From positions 1,591,826-1,655,825 of the forward strand of contig VXAY01002113.1 of the NCBI GenBank assembly GCA_013399855.1: 64,000 nucleotides of DNA, given 5' to 3'. The stretch comes from Oxyruncus cristatus. Its lineage: Eukaryota; Chordata; Aves; Passeriformes; Cotingidae. Shown in pieces: positions 26,699 through 38,827 of the stretch (positions within the stretch are counted from its first letter, which is position 1; each line of letters starts with the position of its first letter). The notes under the pieces were generated by a model, which was given only the letters and a program-made list of their open reading frames with translations, was not told the origin of the DNA and did not search any database. Position numbers and translations under genes: made by a program.

Positions 26699-29600
26699 TA
26701 CAGAAAACAGATAACGTGCCATGAAACAAAAAATACCCTTGCTCTCAGCAGCTGTCCCTTTGCATCCCAGACAGGAATTCCCATGTGAGGTGTTTGTCAG
26801 ATCTTGTACAGACCCATCAGATAGAAACACTTGTTCAGGAGGAAGGCAGAAGACAGCAAGTGAGACTTCTGGTGTAGATCCTTAGTTATTGGTGTCCCAC
26901 CCAACCAGGTTCATCCTGAGCCGGAGGGACCACAAAGCCCTTTCTGCTTCTGCCTCTTGCATGCACAGGGCACCAGAAACACCCCAGGAGTATTTCAAAT
27001 AAATCACCTGGTACAAGAGATCTAAATTGTCCCTAAAGGGGCAGGTCTTCCTAGGTAAGGATTAAGCTGGTTTCATCTGCAAGGCTGGGTGCCACATGCC
27101 ATGGGTACAACCTGCTGTCAGGGAGGCAGGGACCAGATCCTTCCCTAACAGAAATACCAGACCTTTGGAGTCCTCACCACACAGAGTAACACCAGTAGAT
27201 CACACCAGTGAAAGATCAATCACTGGACAGCAATTAGCTGAACAGGTTGATGTAGCAGCTGAGGAGAGGCCAAGGTTTCTTGCCATTCCAGAATATTTTG
27301 TAGTAATGCCTCTGTTTGGAGTCGTGACTTGGCAGCACCGTGTTGGAGTTGTAAGAGATCAGTATTGCCCAGACAACACTATTTCCCAGCCTCTGAGTGA
27401 GTGCCTCAAGTCAGCTGTCCTCAGGACTCCTGGCCTTTCCAAAATAATCCAAGTTACAGAGTTCTGGTAATCTCACTGTGGAAACAGCATCCCCAGGCAG
27501 AGCCAGAGCCCTGTGGGATGGGGTCAGAGAAACCTGATCACTCCAGAAAACACCAGAGCACAGAACATCACTGTTCCTGTCATGAACTGTCATTACAGAT
27601 ACAAACTGCAGCGCTCACTGGTGAACTCTGTGCTTGCTCCTCACTTGTCTTTGCAAGTCAGCAGAGTCAGGGCATTTCTGCATTCCTTGCTGTCATTACC
27701 TGTAAGAGTCTTGTGGGAAACCAAAATACTGCAGAGCTCCAAGTAATTCTCAAGAAGCTGCCACCACACACAGATGTTTTGGGGAGTGGGACTGGTTAAC
27801 CCCTACTAGATGCTCCTTACACCTACCCCTCCAACTGAATCCCTTAATACTCTGCAGTTTCAGAGTGGGATGCTCATTGTACTCATCCTAACAAAGGAAG
27901 CACTAACAGATGCAGACATGCACTGAATTTGGCAATAAATAGTTAAATTCCAATTCATTACCTGAGAGTTACGTTTGTTTTAGTAACAGGATGCTGTGAA
28001 GTGCTGGGACACCCAGAAAGAGCACTTCTGATAGAATAAATACGCTGTCTTTTGTTATTTTTTATGTTCCTCCTTTCATTTATATTCTTCAGTAGAAGGA
28101 TCGATAGTATCCCAGAGACATTAAAATAAAGCTGAATCTACAGAACAGAGCTCAAGGTATCTGCTGGATAAGCAGTCTTTCCCCCTTTCCTTAAAACAAT
28201 AAGTTCCAAATTACTTTTCTCTGAAGAACTTTCTCCTCTGTTCCGATTTCATCTAGGTGAAGAGCTTTCTTCGCCTTTCTTCTGGATCTTTTTTTAAAAT
28301 CTTACATCTCACTCCCCCTGCCTCAGAACAGGCATTCATTTAATAGCAGCAGCCATAGTGCCCAGTTTTACAGCACAAAGAGAAAAGCCAGAGATGAAGA
28401 AGCACGAGGAGGAAAGATTAGAGATCATACTATAGCCCAAAATCTGGGCTTCCTGCATTTCAGTCCTGTGTAAAGTCCAGAAGGACCATCACAGTTTTTT
28501 TTAGCATTTCATCTTTTTCCCTTTCAGCCTACACTTAAATCCAGGCTGAACTCTCCCTCTTTTCCACCCCCCAAATTACCATGGGTGTCAGGCAGATGTG
28601 CTCAGTTGTTCTTTGCCTGCTTCAAGGGGAATCTGTTGAGCCCTGGCAGTGATCAATGACTGAGGGACTGACCAGACCTGATTAGAACCTGCAGCTGAGT
28701 GGCAGGGAATTGATGCAGCTGATTTCTCATGACACATCCCAGGCCCTGGCAGGCAGAGTAAGGGAGCCCAACATCCCACAGTGGCAGGAGGTCCTGTCCA
28801 TGTGTACCCTCCGTGTCTTGTGCTGAGAAAAGAGGGAGAGGGTGTTTCCTTCCTCCCCTCCCCTCTTTTATTATTAGCTCTTTGCCAACAAGGATTTACT
28901 TTACCCAAGACTGACACTTTAATGAGCCGTTTGTGCCAACTCCACTAAACATCCCACTTTCTTTTCAGCCTCTAAACCAAACTGTCCTTTAATCTGTTTT
29001 CATTTCCACTTCCTGCCATAGTTGTGCTAAACCTTTCAGCAGCAGGAACTCCACTCACATTACATGGAAAGACCATTTTCCCCAAGACTGCAATATCCTT
29101 TTGACTGGAGTGAGAGAGAAGCACACTGTATTTTCACACCATGGCCCTAGAAGATTGATACTTGATGTTGCTTAGTTTTGGACCTTCCTACTCCTGCCAT
29201 CTGAATAATGCAAAAAGAAGAGACAATAGGAAAAGCATCTGTAAGTGCCTTTATAAGCAGCTGACCTATATTTTTTCAGAAGCACTAAAGCAGCATTTGA
29301 TTGTGTAGTTTTAATATGTGGGTTAACTCACCACAGCGTGGCAGAGAAGAGTGTAATTACGTACTGTGGTATAACTACTCTTTGCCCCAAAATTAACATA
29401 ATTTATAGAAGTGAATTAGTCTGGTTTAATCACTGTAATGAAAGAAGTGGAACTGTGTTCTACACTGGTATCCCAAACGCGTAGATAAAAATAAGTAAAA
29501 GCTTTGCAAGGCTAGAGGTCACTAATTGTGATTGCTAAATACTCTATTCCAGGTAATACTCCCAATTTAAGAAAGTGTTTAATTAAGCAGAAATAAGCAG

Positions 29601-30395
29601 CTATAATTTAAAAGGTAAATTGAGGAGGGCATTGCAAGATGTGTCTGTTAAAGGCATAGCAGAAAATTACCACTTTTTAAAAGAAAATATCTTTCCAGAT
29701 TCTTAAATCCTAATTTCCCCTTTCCAGTTTTCTGTTCTCTCATTTAATCAGTGCAGTTGTTGAGCTTTTCTTGTCATTGAGAATCCTTCATAGAGAGGGA
29801 AGGTGACATTTGAACAGACCAGTATGGAATTAGGAGTCTGGAATTATCAGTGTGTAGTATGATGCTGTTGGAGTTCTTCAAAAATCTCAGGGTTTTTTAC
29901 ATGTTTCAAGATTTATTGATGGAAATTTTTTCTATCTCTTGAATAATGGCAATGCTGTCTTACTCTTGAGGATATATTTCATCTGGCAACTCCTTGCTTC
30001 TCAAAAAGAAGTCAGGATACTTCCAGTTCTCAAATTTGAAACCATTGTGATACTGTCTAATATTACTGCAGTCTGGAGGTTTCTGTGACCAATTACTGAG
30101 ATGAATGCCATTCTATCCTCTGCCATTTCTTTGGTGTCCCTGATTTATCTCCCAAAGCCTTTATGACTCTACGTTTGGCTTTTATGTAGAAGCAGAGCAG
30201 GTCATGTGGTTATCCAGAGGCATTAGTATGATAATTTTCTTCAAGCTGAGTAGGTGGAAATAATTAATGGACTGCTTTATTGATGTACATAGATAGCTGA
30301 TTCTCTCTGTGGTTTCAATTCCCAGCTTCAATAAAGTAGCTTGAGATTTTATCTGGGGGACCAGTAATTACACAGGGCAAGAATAATCGCTGCAC

Positions 30396-30416
30396 AAACA
30401 CAATCTGATTGTGTTT
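30396..30416. repeat. 21-bp near-palindrome with paired SOX-like half sites
   Basis: The arms AAACACAATC (30396-30405) and GATTGTGTTT (30407-30416) are exact reverse complements around a single T. They place ACAAT and ATTGT head to head, 3 bp apart, a geometry known for SoxE dimer sites. Confidence 0.85.
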
Positions 30417-30518
30417 TATGCCATTGCCAGGCCAATGCTAAAGCTTAAAAACATAAACAAAGATCTGCTGCATGAATAAGTTGATGCCTTTCATTTAAAC
30501 TCAAACTCTGGGGCAACT

Positions 30519-30532
30519 GGGGGGGGGGGGGG
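30519..30532 (+). repeat. G14 homopolymer
   Basis: Fourteen consecutive G residues between CAACT and AATCAG. Length is prone to sequencing and replication error. Confidence 0.9.
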
Positions 30533-30838
30533 AATCAGAAAAATCTGTGCTCTTGAAAGTTGAGCAGACTTCAGAGAGGGAGTTACAGTCTTACTGCAGC
30601 ACAACACAGAAATAACTTTGTCTTGCTTAGACTCCATCTCATGTTATTGACAGTGACCAGTAGCAGATACCTTGGAAAAAATAAGCATCTGCAAAAATAA
30701 ACACTACAAAAATAGGATCACATCTGCTGATTTTTGTCTCTCCAAGACCGCTGCAGATTTTAAGGGAGGACTTCGGTAATTGAAGTCACTGTGGTTTTCA
30801 TCCTAGAGTTCTGACCAGCCCAAATGAATTTGTTAATG

Positions 30839-30950
30839 TAGAATCATTAAGGTTGGAAAAGAACTCTAAGAACACAGAATCCAACCACTAACCCAGCTCC
30901 AGGTCCACCACTAAACCATGTCCCTGAGCACCCAATCTGCACATTTTTTG
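30839..30950 (-). mobile_element. CR1 LINE 3'-end fragment
   Basis: Read on the + strand, the segment begins AGAATCATTAAGGTTGGAAA and goes on through AATCCAACCACTAACCCAGC, GGTCCACCACTAAACCATGT and CCCTGAGCAC. This is the reverse complement of the 3' end of avian CR1 (chicken repeat 1) LINEs, so the element lies on the minus strand with its 3' end near 30839. CR1 copies are usually 5'-truncated, as this one is (about 110 bp), and insert without target-site duplication or poly(A). Several substitutions suggest an old copy. The boundary at the high-coordinate side is uncertain. The fragment is the main repeat-based evidence that the source is a bird or close relative. Confidence 0.88.
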
Positions 30951-31081
30951 ACACAAAAAGCATTGCTTCTACAGTTACTCCTAAACCAGAGTAGTTGCAT
31001 TGCTCAGACTGGCTCAGTTAACACTGGTTACCTGTCCACAGCCCTTGTGCTGCCTCGACCTTTGAGTCCAGCATCATTTTT

Positions 31082-31091
31082 CCCCCCCCCC
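31082..31091 (+). repeat. C10 homopolymer
   Basis: Ten consecutive C residues about 130 bp beyond the CR1 fragment. Confidence 0.85.
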
Positions 31092-31893
31092 AAGATTAAG
31101 CAATTAAGATGCCATAAACACAGCACACACCTACGTTCCCACCCTGGGAGAACTGCTGCCTCCTCTGCCAGCACGGATGCAGCCTGTTCCCATCAGCACA
31201 CACTGCAGGCAATACCATTATGCTCATCTGCAGCTTTGCTGTACCTGCAGAAGGGCATCCTTATGGGGCACTCATTGCTTTCCCCTGGAGAGGGGAGGCT
31301 CAAATTTATTTAGGCAAATCCTTGGTGCTCATCACCAGGAGAACAGCATTCAGTCCTTGCTTTATTGTCCTAGCTGCCGTTATTTCACTGTTGTTATGCA
31401 TAGGTTTGGTAAAAGCCATCAGAATCCCTCATTCTATTGTGTCATGCTGATACTGGAGCATCTTCATATATCTCAATATAAATTGTTCCCAGTAAATTGA
31501 AAAGAGAGCAGCTGCAATAAGATACAGACTGAATAAAGATGTCAGAGATTTCTGCATAGGTATAAAATATAAAGTAATCCCTCTCACCTTATAACATACA
31601 CAAAAATCTATTGTCCACAACATACAGAGGAAATAAACTTTGAATTCCCTTTTCTGCCGTGAGAAGGTTGAAGGCATTGATCAGACAAAAACTTATCACC
31701 TGATGTCTATGCACTATGTTTCCAAAAGCTCAGCTCTCAAGTGGTGAAAGTTTAGGGGGATTTATAGAGGAAGGCAGAGATGACACAATCACTATATAGA
31801 GACTTTTGCTACAATAACCAGTAGCTGGAGCACCTTGTTAAATGAGATTTTGAGCTGATATGTGGGCTGCATGCAAACCAGCATGTCAGAGGA

Positions 31894-31914
31894 GCTCCTG
31901 TACAGCACAGGAGC
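31894..31914. repeat. 8-bp stem inverted repeat
   Basis: GCTCCTGT (31894-31901) pairs with ACAGGAGC (31907-31914) over a 5-nt loop. A stem this short can arise by chance. Confidence 0.7.
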
Positions 31915-32379
31915 CAGGCTGCTGTCTGAAGTGCTTCAAGGGTCCACACAGGTATTCCACACATGACAAGATTTTTATGGAAATACAACATAGTTGTGGG
32001 GAAGGAGATACTGTTTCATTAATGATTTAAGCCCTAGTAGAACCTTATCTGCTAGCTAAGATATAAAAAAATATTCATTTCTTTTTTTCTATTTTCCTAG
32101 ATTCGTGGACTGATTTCTTTAGAGTAAAGAGTTAATTCAGTACTCGAGTCTAATTTAAACCTTGGTTTCCTCCATGAACCTCCTTAGATTTTCCTATTAC
32201 AGTTCTTAATACTTTTAGATTACTTTGAGCATCTAAGCAGCAGCACTAATTACTTTAATTAAATGTAATCAGACATTAATATTGCCTAATATCCCCATCC
32301 ACTAGTTAACTTAGGTGTGCAGTCTTAGGCCAGCCATCCTTAATTAACCTTGGGTTGAAGCACAGGCAAAGTCATTCTG

Positions 32380-32660
32380 ATCACCGGGGCACGTTTAGCA
32401 CGGCTTCACTTTCTGTGCACGCAAACAAAACCCAGCAACAGGCACCTATTGGGGAGGTTGGGAAGCAGGAGTGTCCAAGGCATTTGGAAAGGAAGCAGAG
32501 GTTGCAGCAGGGACTTACGTGTCCGGTGACAGCCCTGCCCTTTGCAGCGCCCCGACACTGGAGCTCTGCGTCCCCGAGGTCCTGGGGCCGGGCTGGTGCG
32601 ACAGGCACAGCGCAGAGGGGCGAGTTCCCTGTCAGAACCAGAAATAACATCGTAAAACAT
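32380..32660. other. CpG- and GC-rich patch, about 2.8 kb upstream of the exon
   Basis: CpG dinucleotides are frequent here, about eleven of them between 32518 and 32625, against a CpG-poor intron background. The segment is open on both strands (32355-32687 plus, 32381-32677 minus), which is expected of GC-rich sequence; neither product shows a known motif. It could be a small CpG island, an internal promoter, or a decayed GC-rich repeat. Confidence 0.5.
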
Positions 32661-34527
32661 CCCCTCGTAGCAGACATTTTCCAGTGAGGCTTTTCTGGGT
32701 CAATCCCGGTTACATCATGAATTGTTTAACTACTGTCAGCTTGAAGGTAATGGACTGGCCTGTTTGGTTTGCCGTTTTATTGCACTTACCATGTCTAGTT
32801 TGTTTATTTATTTTTTAAAAGCTTGCTAAAAACTTGGTTTTTACCAATACCAATGGTATTTCTGACCAGAATGGGGTGGGGTTTTTTTTAGTAATACCAT
32901 AAACCACTGAAGAAACAGATTCCGCTTTTAATGTTTTCCCTCTTGATCCTACAGCCCTCCAGTTTCATCATTAATTCATTGTTTTAAATAACAACACAGA
33001 TAATACCACAAGGGAATTTATCAAGGGAAACCAGGCTATTTCAATTAACCTGAACTTTTATTTTAGGTCTCTGTGTAAAGAGGGATTTTCTCACTGACAA
33101 AAGCAGAAGTGAGCCCCTATGGTATTTCTCTTTAAAAAAACCAAACACACAAATAATTAAGTGTGTGCTGGTTTGTTTTTAATTGCACTACATGTATTTT
33201 ATTCATTGCAAAGCATTAGCCCTATCATTTGGTATACTCTGAGAACTTCCACAGTCTTGTAAGTCAGCAGTGGAAGTGGGAATTGACTGGGAGTGTAAAC
33301 AGAGGAGCCAGATAAGTTTTTAAGACTGTGCTGCCAATTCATTTTTCTGATCACAGAAAGCCCCGCTGATTTTAAAGGCCTTCCATCTGACCTTCTTTGG
33401 GATGGTTTCACGCGGGGTTTATTATTCAAATAAAAGATTACTGACATAATTTGATGTGGGCATCTGCAATTCGGGGCATTTTTGGGTGCTGTTCGCTGCT
33501 CATTGCTTTCCCATGGCTGTAAATCATTGCAGTATCCACCCCTCCTTGGAGGTTTCATGCAGTACATACTATGAGGAGTTTCTGATTTCAGTGTCTGGTT
33601 CAGGTGTTAAGAACAGGTATGTCACCCATGAATTTAAGGTTTTAGCAGCACACAGTCACTTTAAATTTGCATGCGAGGAAACCTTAAACTTTGCTGGCTG
33701 CACCATTTCAGTGTCGACTAATTGAGTTCACCTGCATGTGGAGCACCTGTAGCTGCACAGACAGACTGGCACAAAGAAAGAAAAAGTTTCAGCTGGAAAT
33801 TGAGTTTTCAGGTATTTTTAAATAAAACTAACATCTGTGGACAGTAACACATGAACTACTGGAGTAAGTAAATATTCAACAGCTGCAAAACACTTTCCAT
33901 CACTGCTGCATGGACGCTCACACTGAAGTTTTGCTGTGCAAGCAACAGCCAAAGAATCCCGCAGAAAGTTTAGCTGGTTCCGTAGAAAAAGTTACACAAA
34001 GCTACAGATTAACCCAACCAAAGTTTTACACCTACATGCTCTCAAACTCAGAGGGTAGAAAGAACTATAAAACACATCAGGAAAACACTCACCCGGATCA
34101 CCCGTTTTCCTAAGGCCACACTACTCAGAAGATATTTTCCACCTTTCTCTCCTCCAAGGAATATCCTCCCAATGGTTAAAGTCTACTAAAAACGTGAGGT
34201 TCAAAACCAGCCAAAACTCCATAGGGCTCTAACTAGAATACCCAAAAACTTCAGGCAGGAGCCATTATTCTCACCACAAAGCCCTGAACACAAGTGACTA
34301 CAGCAACCAAAAAGCTTTTTATAGCCCACTGATGGGTTGTTTGCAGCTCCACCCACAGGGCAAACACCTGTGCTCCTGCCCCAGGGCTCCAGCAGTCCCC
34401 GCGTCGGGGTTTTTAGGCTTTGCCACACGCATTTTGCACATTAGAAGAATACTTTGAGGCTTGAAGGCTGTGAAAACTTGTAACATGTGAGAAGAAAAAA
34501 AAAAAATAAAGCCAGAAAGCAGCAACA

Positions 34528-34555
34528 AAATTTGCACCTGTGAAATTTGCACCTG
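34528..34555. repeat. Perfect 13-bp direct repeat (period 15 bp)
   Basis: AAATTTGCACCTG occurs at 34528-34540 and again at 34543-34555. Each copy ends in the E-box CACCTG. It lies about 0.9 kb upstream of the CA10 exon. Confidence 0.85.
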
Positions 34556-35331
34556 CTACACAAAATTATAAAGCAATCCTGACAAAGTTGCCTTATGTGC
34601 CTTAGACGGGGGCAAAGTGTTCAAACACAATCTAAATGTGCCCTTTGTGTGTCTTGTAGTTGCTGTTCACTCATTTAGTCAGAAATTTTTTCAGCACCCA
34701 AAGAGAAGTTCAGGTTGATCTTGTCTATAAATTGCAGATTAGATGCAGTGTGACCTTCAGCCTGCAGTTACCTCATAAGAATTAATATGTAGTTACATCT
34801 CTTTTTTTTTTCCAGTTAGGGTGCAGAAAGTAACTCAGCTTGTCCTCAGTCAGGTTCCCCTCCATATTCCAAGCCATTGCACATCCATGGAAGGAATTAC
34901 CCTTCCTCTCTACCTTTCCAACAGGAGTTTCTTTAGATCAAAACTTCGTTTAAAGAAAGGTTTGGGTGAACAGAAATTGGTAGGATGTGTCTGGAGAGCA
35001 GTTGTGTTCTCTGGGATCACCGTGTGTGAGTTTCAGTTACACCGTTTCCGTGGTTTGGACTGAATTTTTCCAAATAGTAAATTCGAGTAGAATGGGACAG
35101 TTTCAGTCCAAGGGCACATTGAATATATGCAAAGTTAGCATAAGGATTAGTGAGTCACATTCCTGGTGCCCAGTAAATATTCTATGATAGCAAAGGAGCT
35201 ATTTGTTATTGAACCTGGAATTACTTCAAAAGAGAAAAAAAAAAACAAACCAGCCACCTTTCCTAATACAAAACTATATGAAACAACATGTTTTAGCCTT
35301 TGTGTATGAAGTTTTGAATTTCAGGTGCTAG

Positions 35332-35730
<399 letters not shown>

Positions 35731-38700
35731 TAGCGCGTTTTAAGGACACTCCTCAAATAACTAAATAATCAATTCTGTTTATCCAGCTGAAGAGTTGATA
35801 CTTCAATTCTGAAATTATTTTATAAATAAAACATCTTGAACCTGTTAGCAGTCTTGGAAATACTCATTAGTCTCTAATGTTTTTGCATTGCTTCCCTTAT
35901 GTGAGGGTGCTTAAAAGGATATTTTACAGTTTTTATTGCTTATTCAGTGCAGACAGTTGTCTCTTATTCCATTTGCAGCACAGAACAATGCAGATGAAAA
36001 GGCTCTGTAACTTACAATATCAGAGCAAGCAGAGACTCTAACAAAAGGTTATTCGAAAATGATTTATCTTCCTTCGCTTGTTGTCATGACAAATGAGATA
36101 TCTGCTGGAAACAGCAGAGATTTTAGGAGTTTGCTCTGTACATCCCATGGAGGTTCTGGTGGTACATGTGCAAATACATCAGAATTGATGTAAAGCTTCA
36201 TCACAGAAATGATGAAAAGGTGCTATTGTTATTACTGAAGGACAGTAGTGCTTCCAACTATGGCCCAGATTTCAGGGTAATATATACATTTTGCTTTTTG
36301 AACAGAAATGCGTTGAGGTTTTTCATTTTGATACCAAAAAAAAAAAAAGGGGAGTTTTATTGACTCTGCTGTTTGTGTAAAGGCTTACATATTTCCCATT
36401 GTTTATAAGTTGCAGAATGACAAAATGAGAAAGTCAAGAACGTGGAAGTTGTCAGTGAGTCGAACCCAGGAGGTTCAGAATATTCAATGTCTTTAGCAAT
36501 TCTAAGAATTCAACTGGGTTTTTGTACCAGCTCAGAGTGAAGCAAATGCCTGATTATTGATAGTATTTCAGAGGCACTGACGAGCTGGGAGGTGCTACAT
36601 CAGTAGTGAGGTGTTCTTACCACGCTCACGAATATTATCCTGCAGTGATGCCCTTCTACCATGTCACGAGAACAGGATTTGTGCTGGTTGTGGTTTGCTT
36701 TAGAGAGGTTTCTAAAACATTTGAATCAAAATTCTCCTTTGAGGAAAAGGCTGCAATTTTGATGCCTTACTAAAAGTTCTTTGCTGGTAGTTAAGGCTTC
36801 AGTGAGGGTTTGGTTTGGCAGGTAGTATATTTGTGTTCACTTCTTGGGGAATGTTTTTTGTGTGTTAAAAATAGAGGCGTGTTTCAGATGGGCTGAAGCA
36901 CTTCAGTTTTCAGCGCTCTCTGAACCAAGTGCTACAGCAGCCAAGGAATTTCTTAGACAAGACTTAACTGTGATTATGCTGTACATGAAAGGATTTTATG
37001 GAACTGATCCTAAGAAAAATGGTGAATAAATAAAAAAGGAATTTGATGTGGTTTCAAATCAGAGTTATAATAAGCTCGCTTACATGCACAGTGAACAAGA
37101 GAGACAGCTAGATGCACACAGTCAAAATTATAAACCTCTTTTGGAAAGGGTGCTGGGAGGAGAGTCAAGCTGTAAGAGAGAGCTAGATGAAAGGAAATGT
37201 TCAGTGCAGTTGTTCTTGGAACAGTAACATCAAATTTTTAACGGATTTTTTTTGTATCTTAAATTAGAAATCAGTTTTATCTGAGTTTGAAAAATATTTA
37301 CTTAATTTTGAAAACAACATTTCTACTTCGTGTGCTTCACCTTTGAAATTAACTTAAAAAGGAACAAAATTGGTTCGCCCACATGAACAGAATCCAAGAC
37401 TAGTCTAGAGAAATTCAAATAATACCTGGGTGATGTGATCACAGACTTAATAATTCCTCTTACCTCTTTCAGTCCTTACCACTTATTTCCCTTGGGCTTT
37501 GTTTTTGGGCAGTGGGGAACATTGCTTAAGTTCTGTGAACCAGTTTACTTCTCACTTTCCACCTTGGCAAACCAAAACTGTTCCGAGCCATTCCATTACA
37601 GAATTTCTGCCTAAAGTTTCCACATACCTTTCTAGCCTGTTCCTTTGGACAGTTTATTTTATTTCAGTGTTAGTAACGGAAGCCCTTTAGTAAATCAGAT
37701 TGAGACTTTCCTACAATTTTTTAGACCACTTGGAAATATAATAGTATTTTTCTTCTTCCTAAAGAAAAGGAATGGTCTGACAGGAGAATATGAAGAACAA
37801 CATCACTTTTTTCCTACCCCACAGCCTACAAGGGGAAAAAGGCACAGTCTGTGGCCTGGTACACATTAATAGTTCCTTCTGCTCTGAGGCTTAGAAGAAA
37901 AATTTCCCCATTCCATTCGGGAGCAAAAGGGATGGCAATGCAATTTGCCAAATGTTTATACCTCTTTGATCCGATTTTTAGCAGTGAAGTTTCAGTGAGC
38001 AATAGTATATTGCTTTACATGCTGTCCGATGTCTGCAGGGCGGTTTCAGGTCACGCGATTTACAATTCAAGCACCATCAGGTGTTATTCTGAATTGTGCT
38101 GTGTTATTTTGTACGTGTGACTCTCCATTTCCTGAGAAAGTGGCTCTTCAGGTCCTGAAGGCTGAGCATCATTGATAGAGATAATTGGATTTCAAGATCC
38201 AGAATCTCAGCACAAGATACTGAATGAGTTTACATGCAGATAAATTCCCCAGAAGAAATGCTGCTTTTGAGGAAACTCCCCAGGTTTCAGTTCTCTCTCA
38301 GGCCTGGCTTTGTCTCTTGATTATCCATTTTAGTGAATTTAGCACGCAGCCCCTTTCTGATAAACAGCTCCTTTTAATAAACAATGCAAACCCTTTTTAA
38401 TTTGAAAATCACACTCCTTCACTCTGTCACAAACAGTGACATCATTTTACTTTCTCTGCCTTTCTGCTTTGGATTCACATAAGCACCAAAGCAATCGGCA
38501 ACAGCGCTTCCAGTGTAGTGTCTAGTGACATTCAGGCAGAAAGCACTGTGGGTTTCAGTCTCTGGGGATTTCCAGCCTGTCCTGGATGATTGTGGTGGAT
38601 GAACAAACCCCCTCACTTCCCACTGAGCAAATCCACTGCTGGGATTCCCTCCTCCATTCACCAGTGCAAGAGCTCTGCCTTTGGTCCCCCAAAATTTGTC

Positions 38701-38804
38701 TTACTGTAGCTCATTTGCCTCTCATCTCCTGGTTCTCTGTTGTCTTAATTTCAAAGCCCTATTTTCATGATTGTTTAAAACTAAACAACAGTTCCTGGCC
38801 ATAC

Positions 38805-38827
38805 TTTTTTTTTTTTTTTTTTTTTTT
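38805..38827 (+). repeat. T23 homopolymer
   Basis: A run of 23 T followed by CCTCCTAG, which together look like a strong acceptor tract; no exon-like sequence follows. Confidence 0.85.

Larger units (their letters stand above)
20001..30838 (+). other. CA10: CA10 intron upstream of the exon, part 3
   Basis: Inferred intronic sequence. Notable content is an AACTACTATA direct repeat at 20062-20086, an A21 run at 21177-21197, the adjacent hairpins at 22980-23027, an A/C-rich low-complexity patch at about 23049-23096, an A13 run at 23129-23141, an inverted repeat at 26679-26698, a 21-bp near-palindrome at 30396-30416 and a G14 run at 30519-30532. About 24300-25100 is visibly more GC-rich than its surroundings, but none of its open frames (for example 24512-24817 plus) resembles a known protein. 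Confidence 0.65.

Noticed and set aside
32355..32687. Overlapping open frames on both strands in GC-rich sequence
   Set aside because: GC-rich DNA has few stop codons; neither product shows family motifs, so a gene is not supported.
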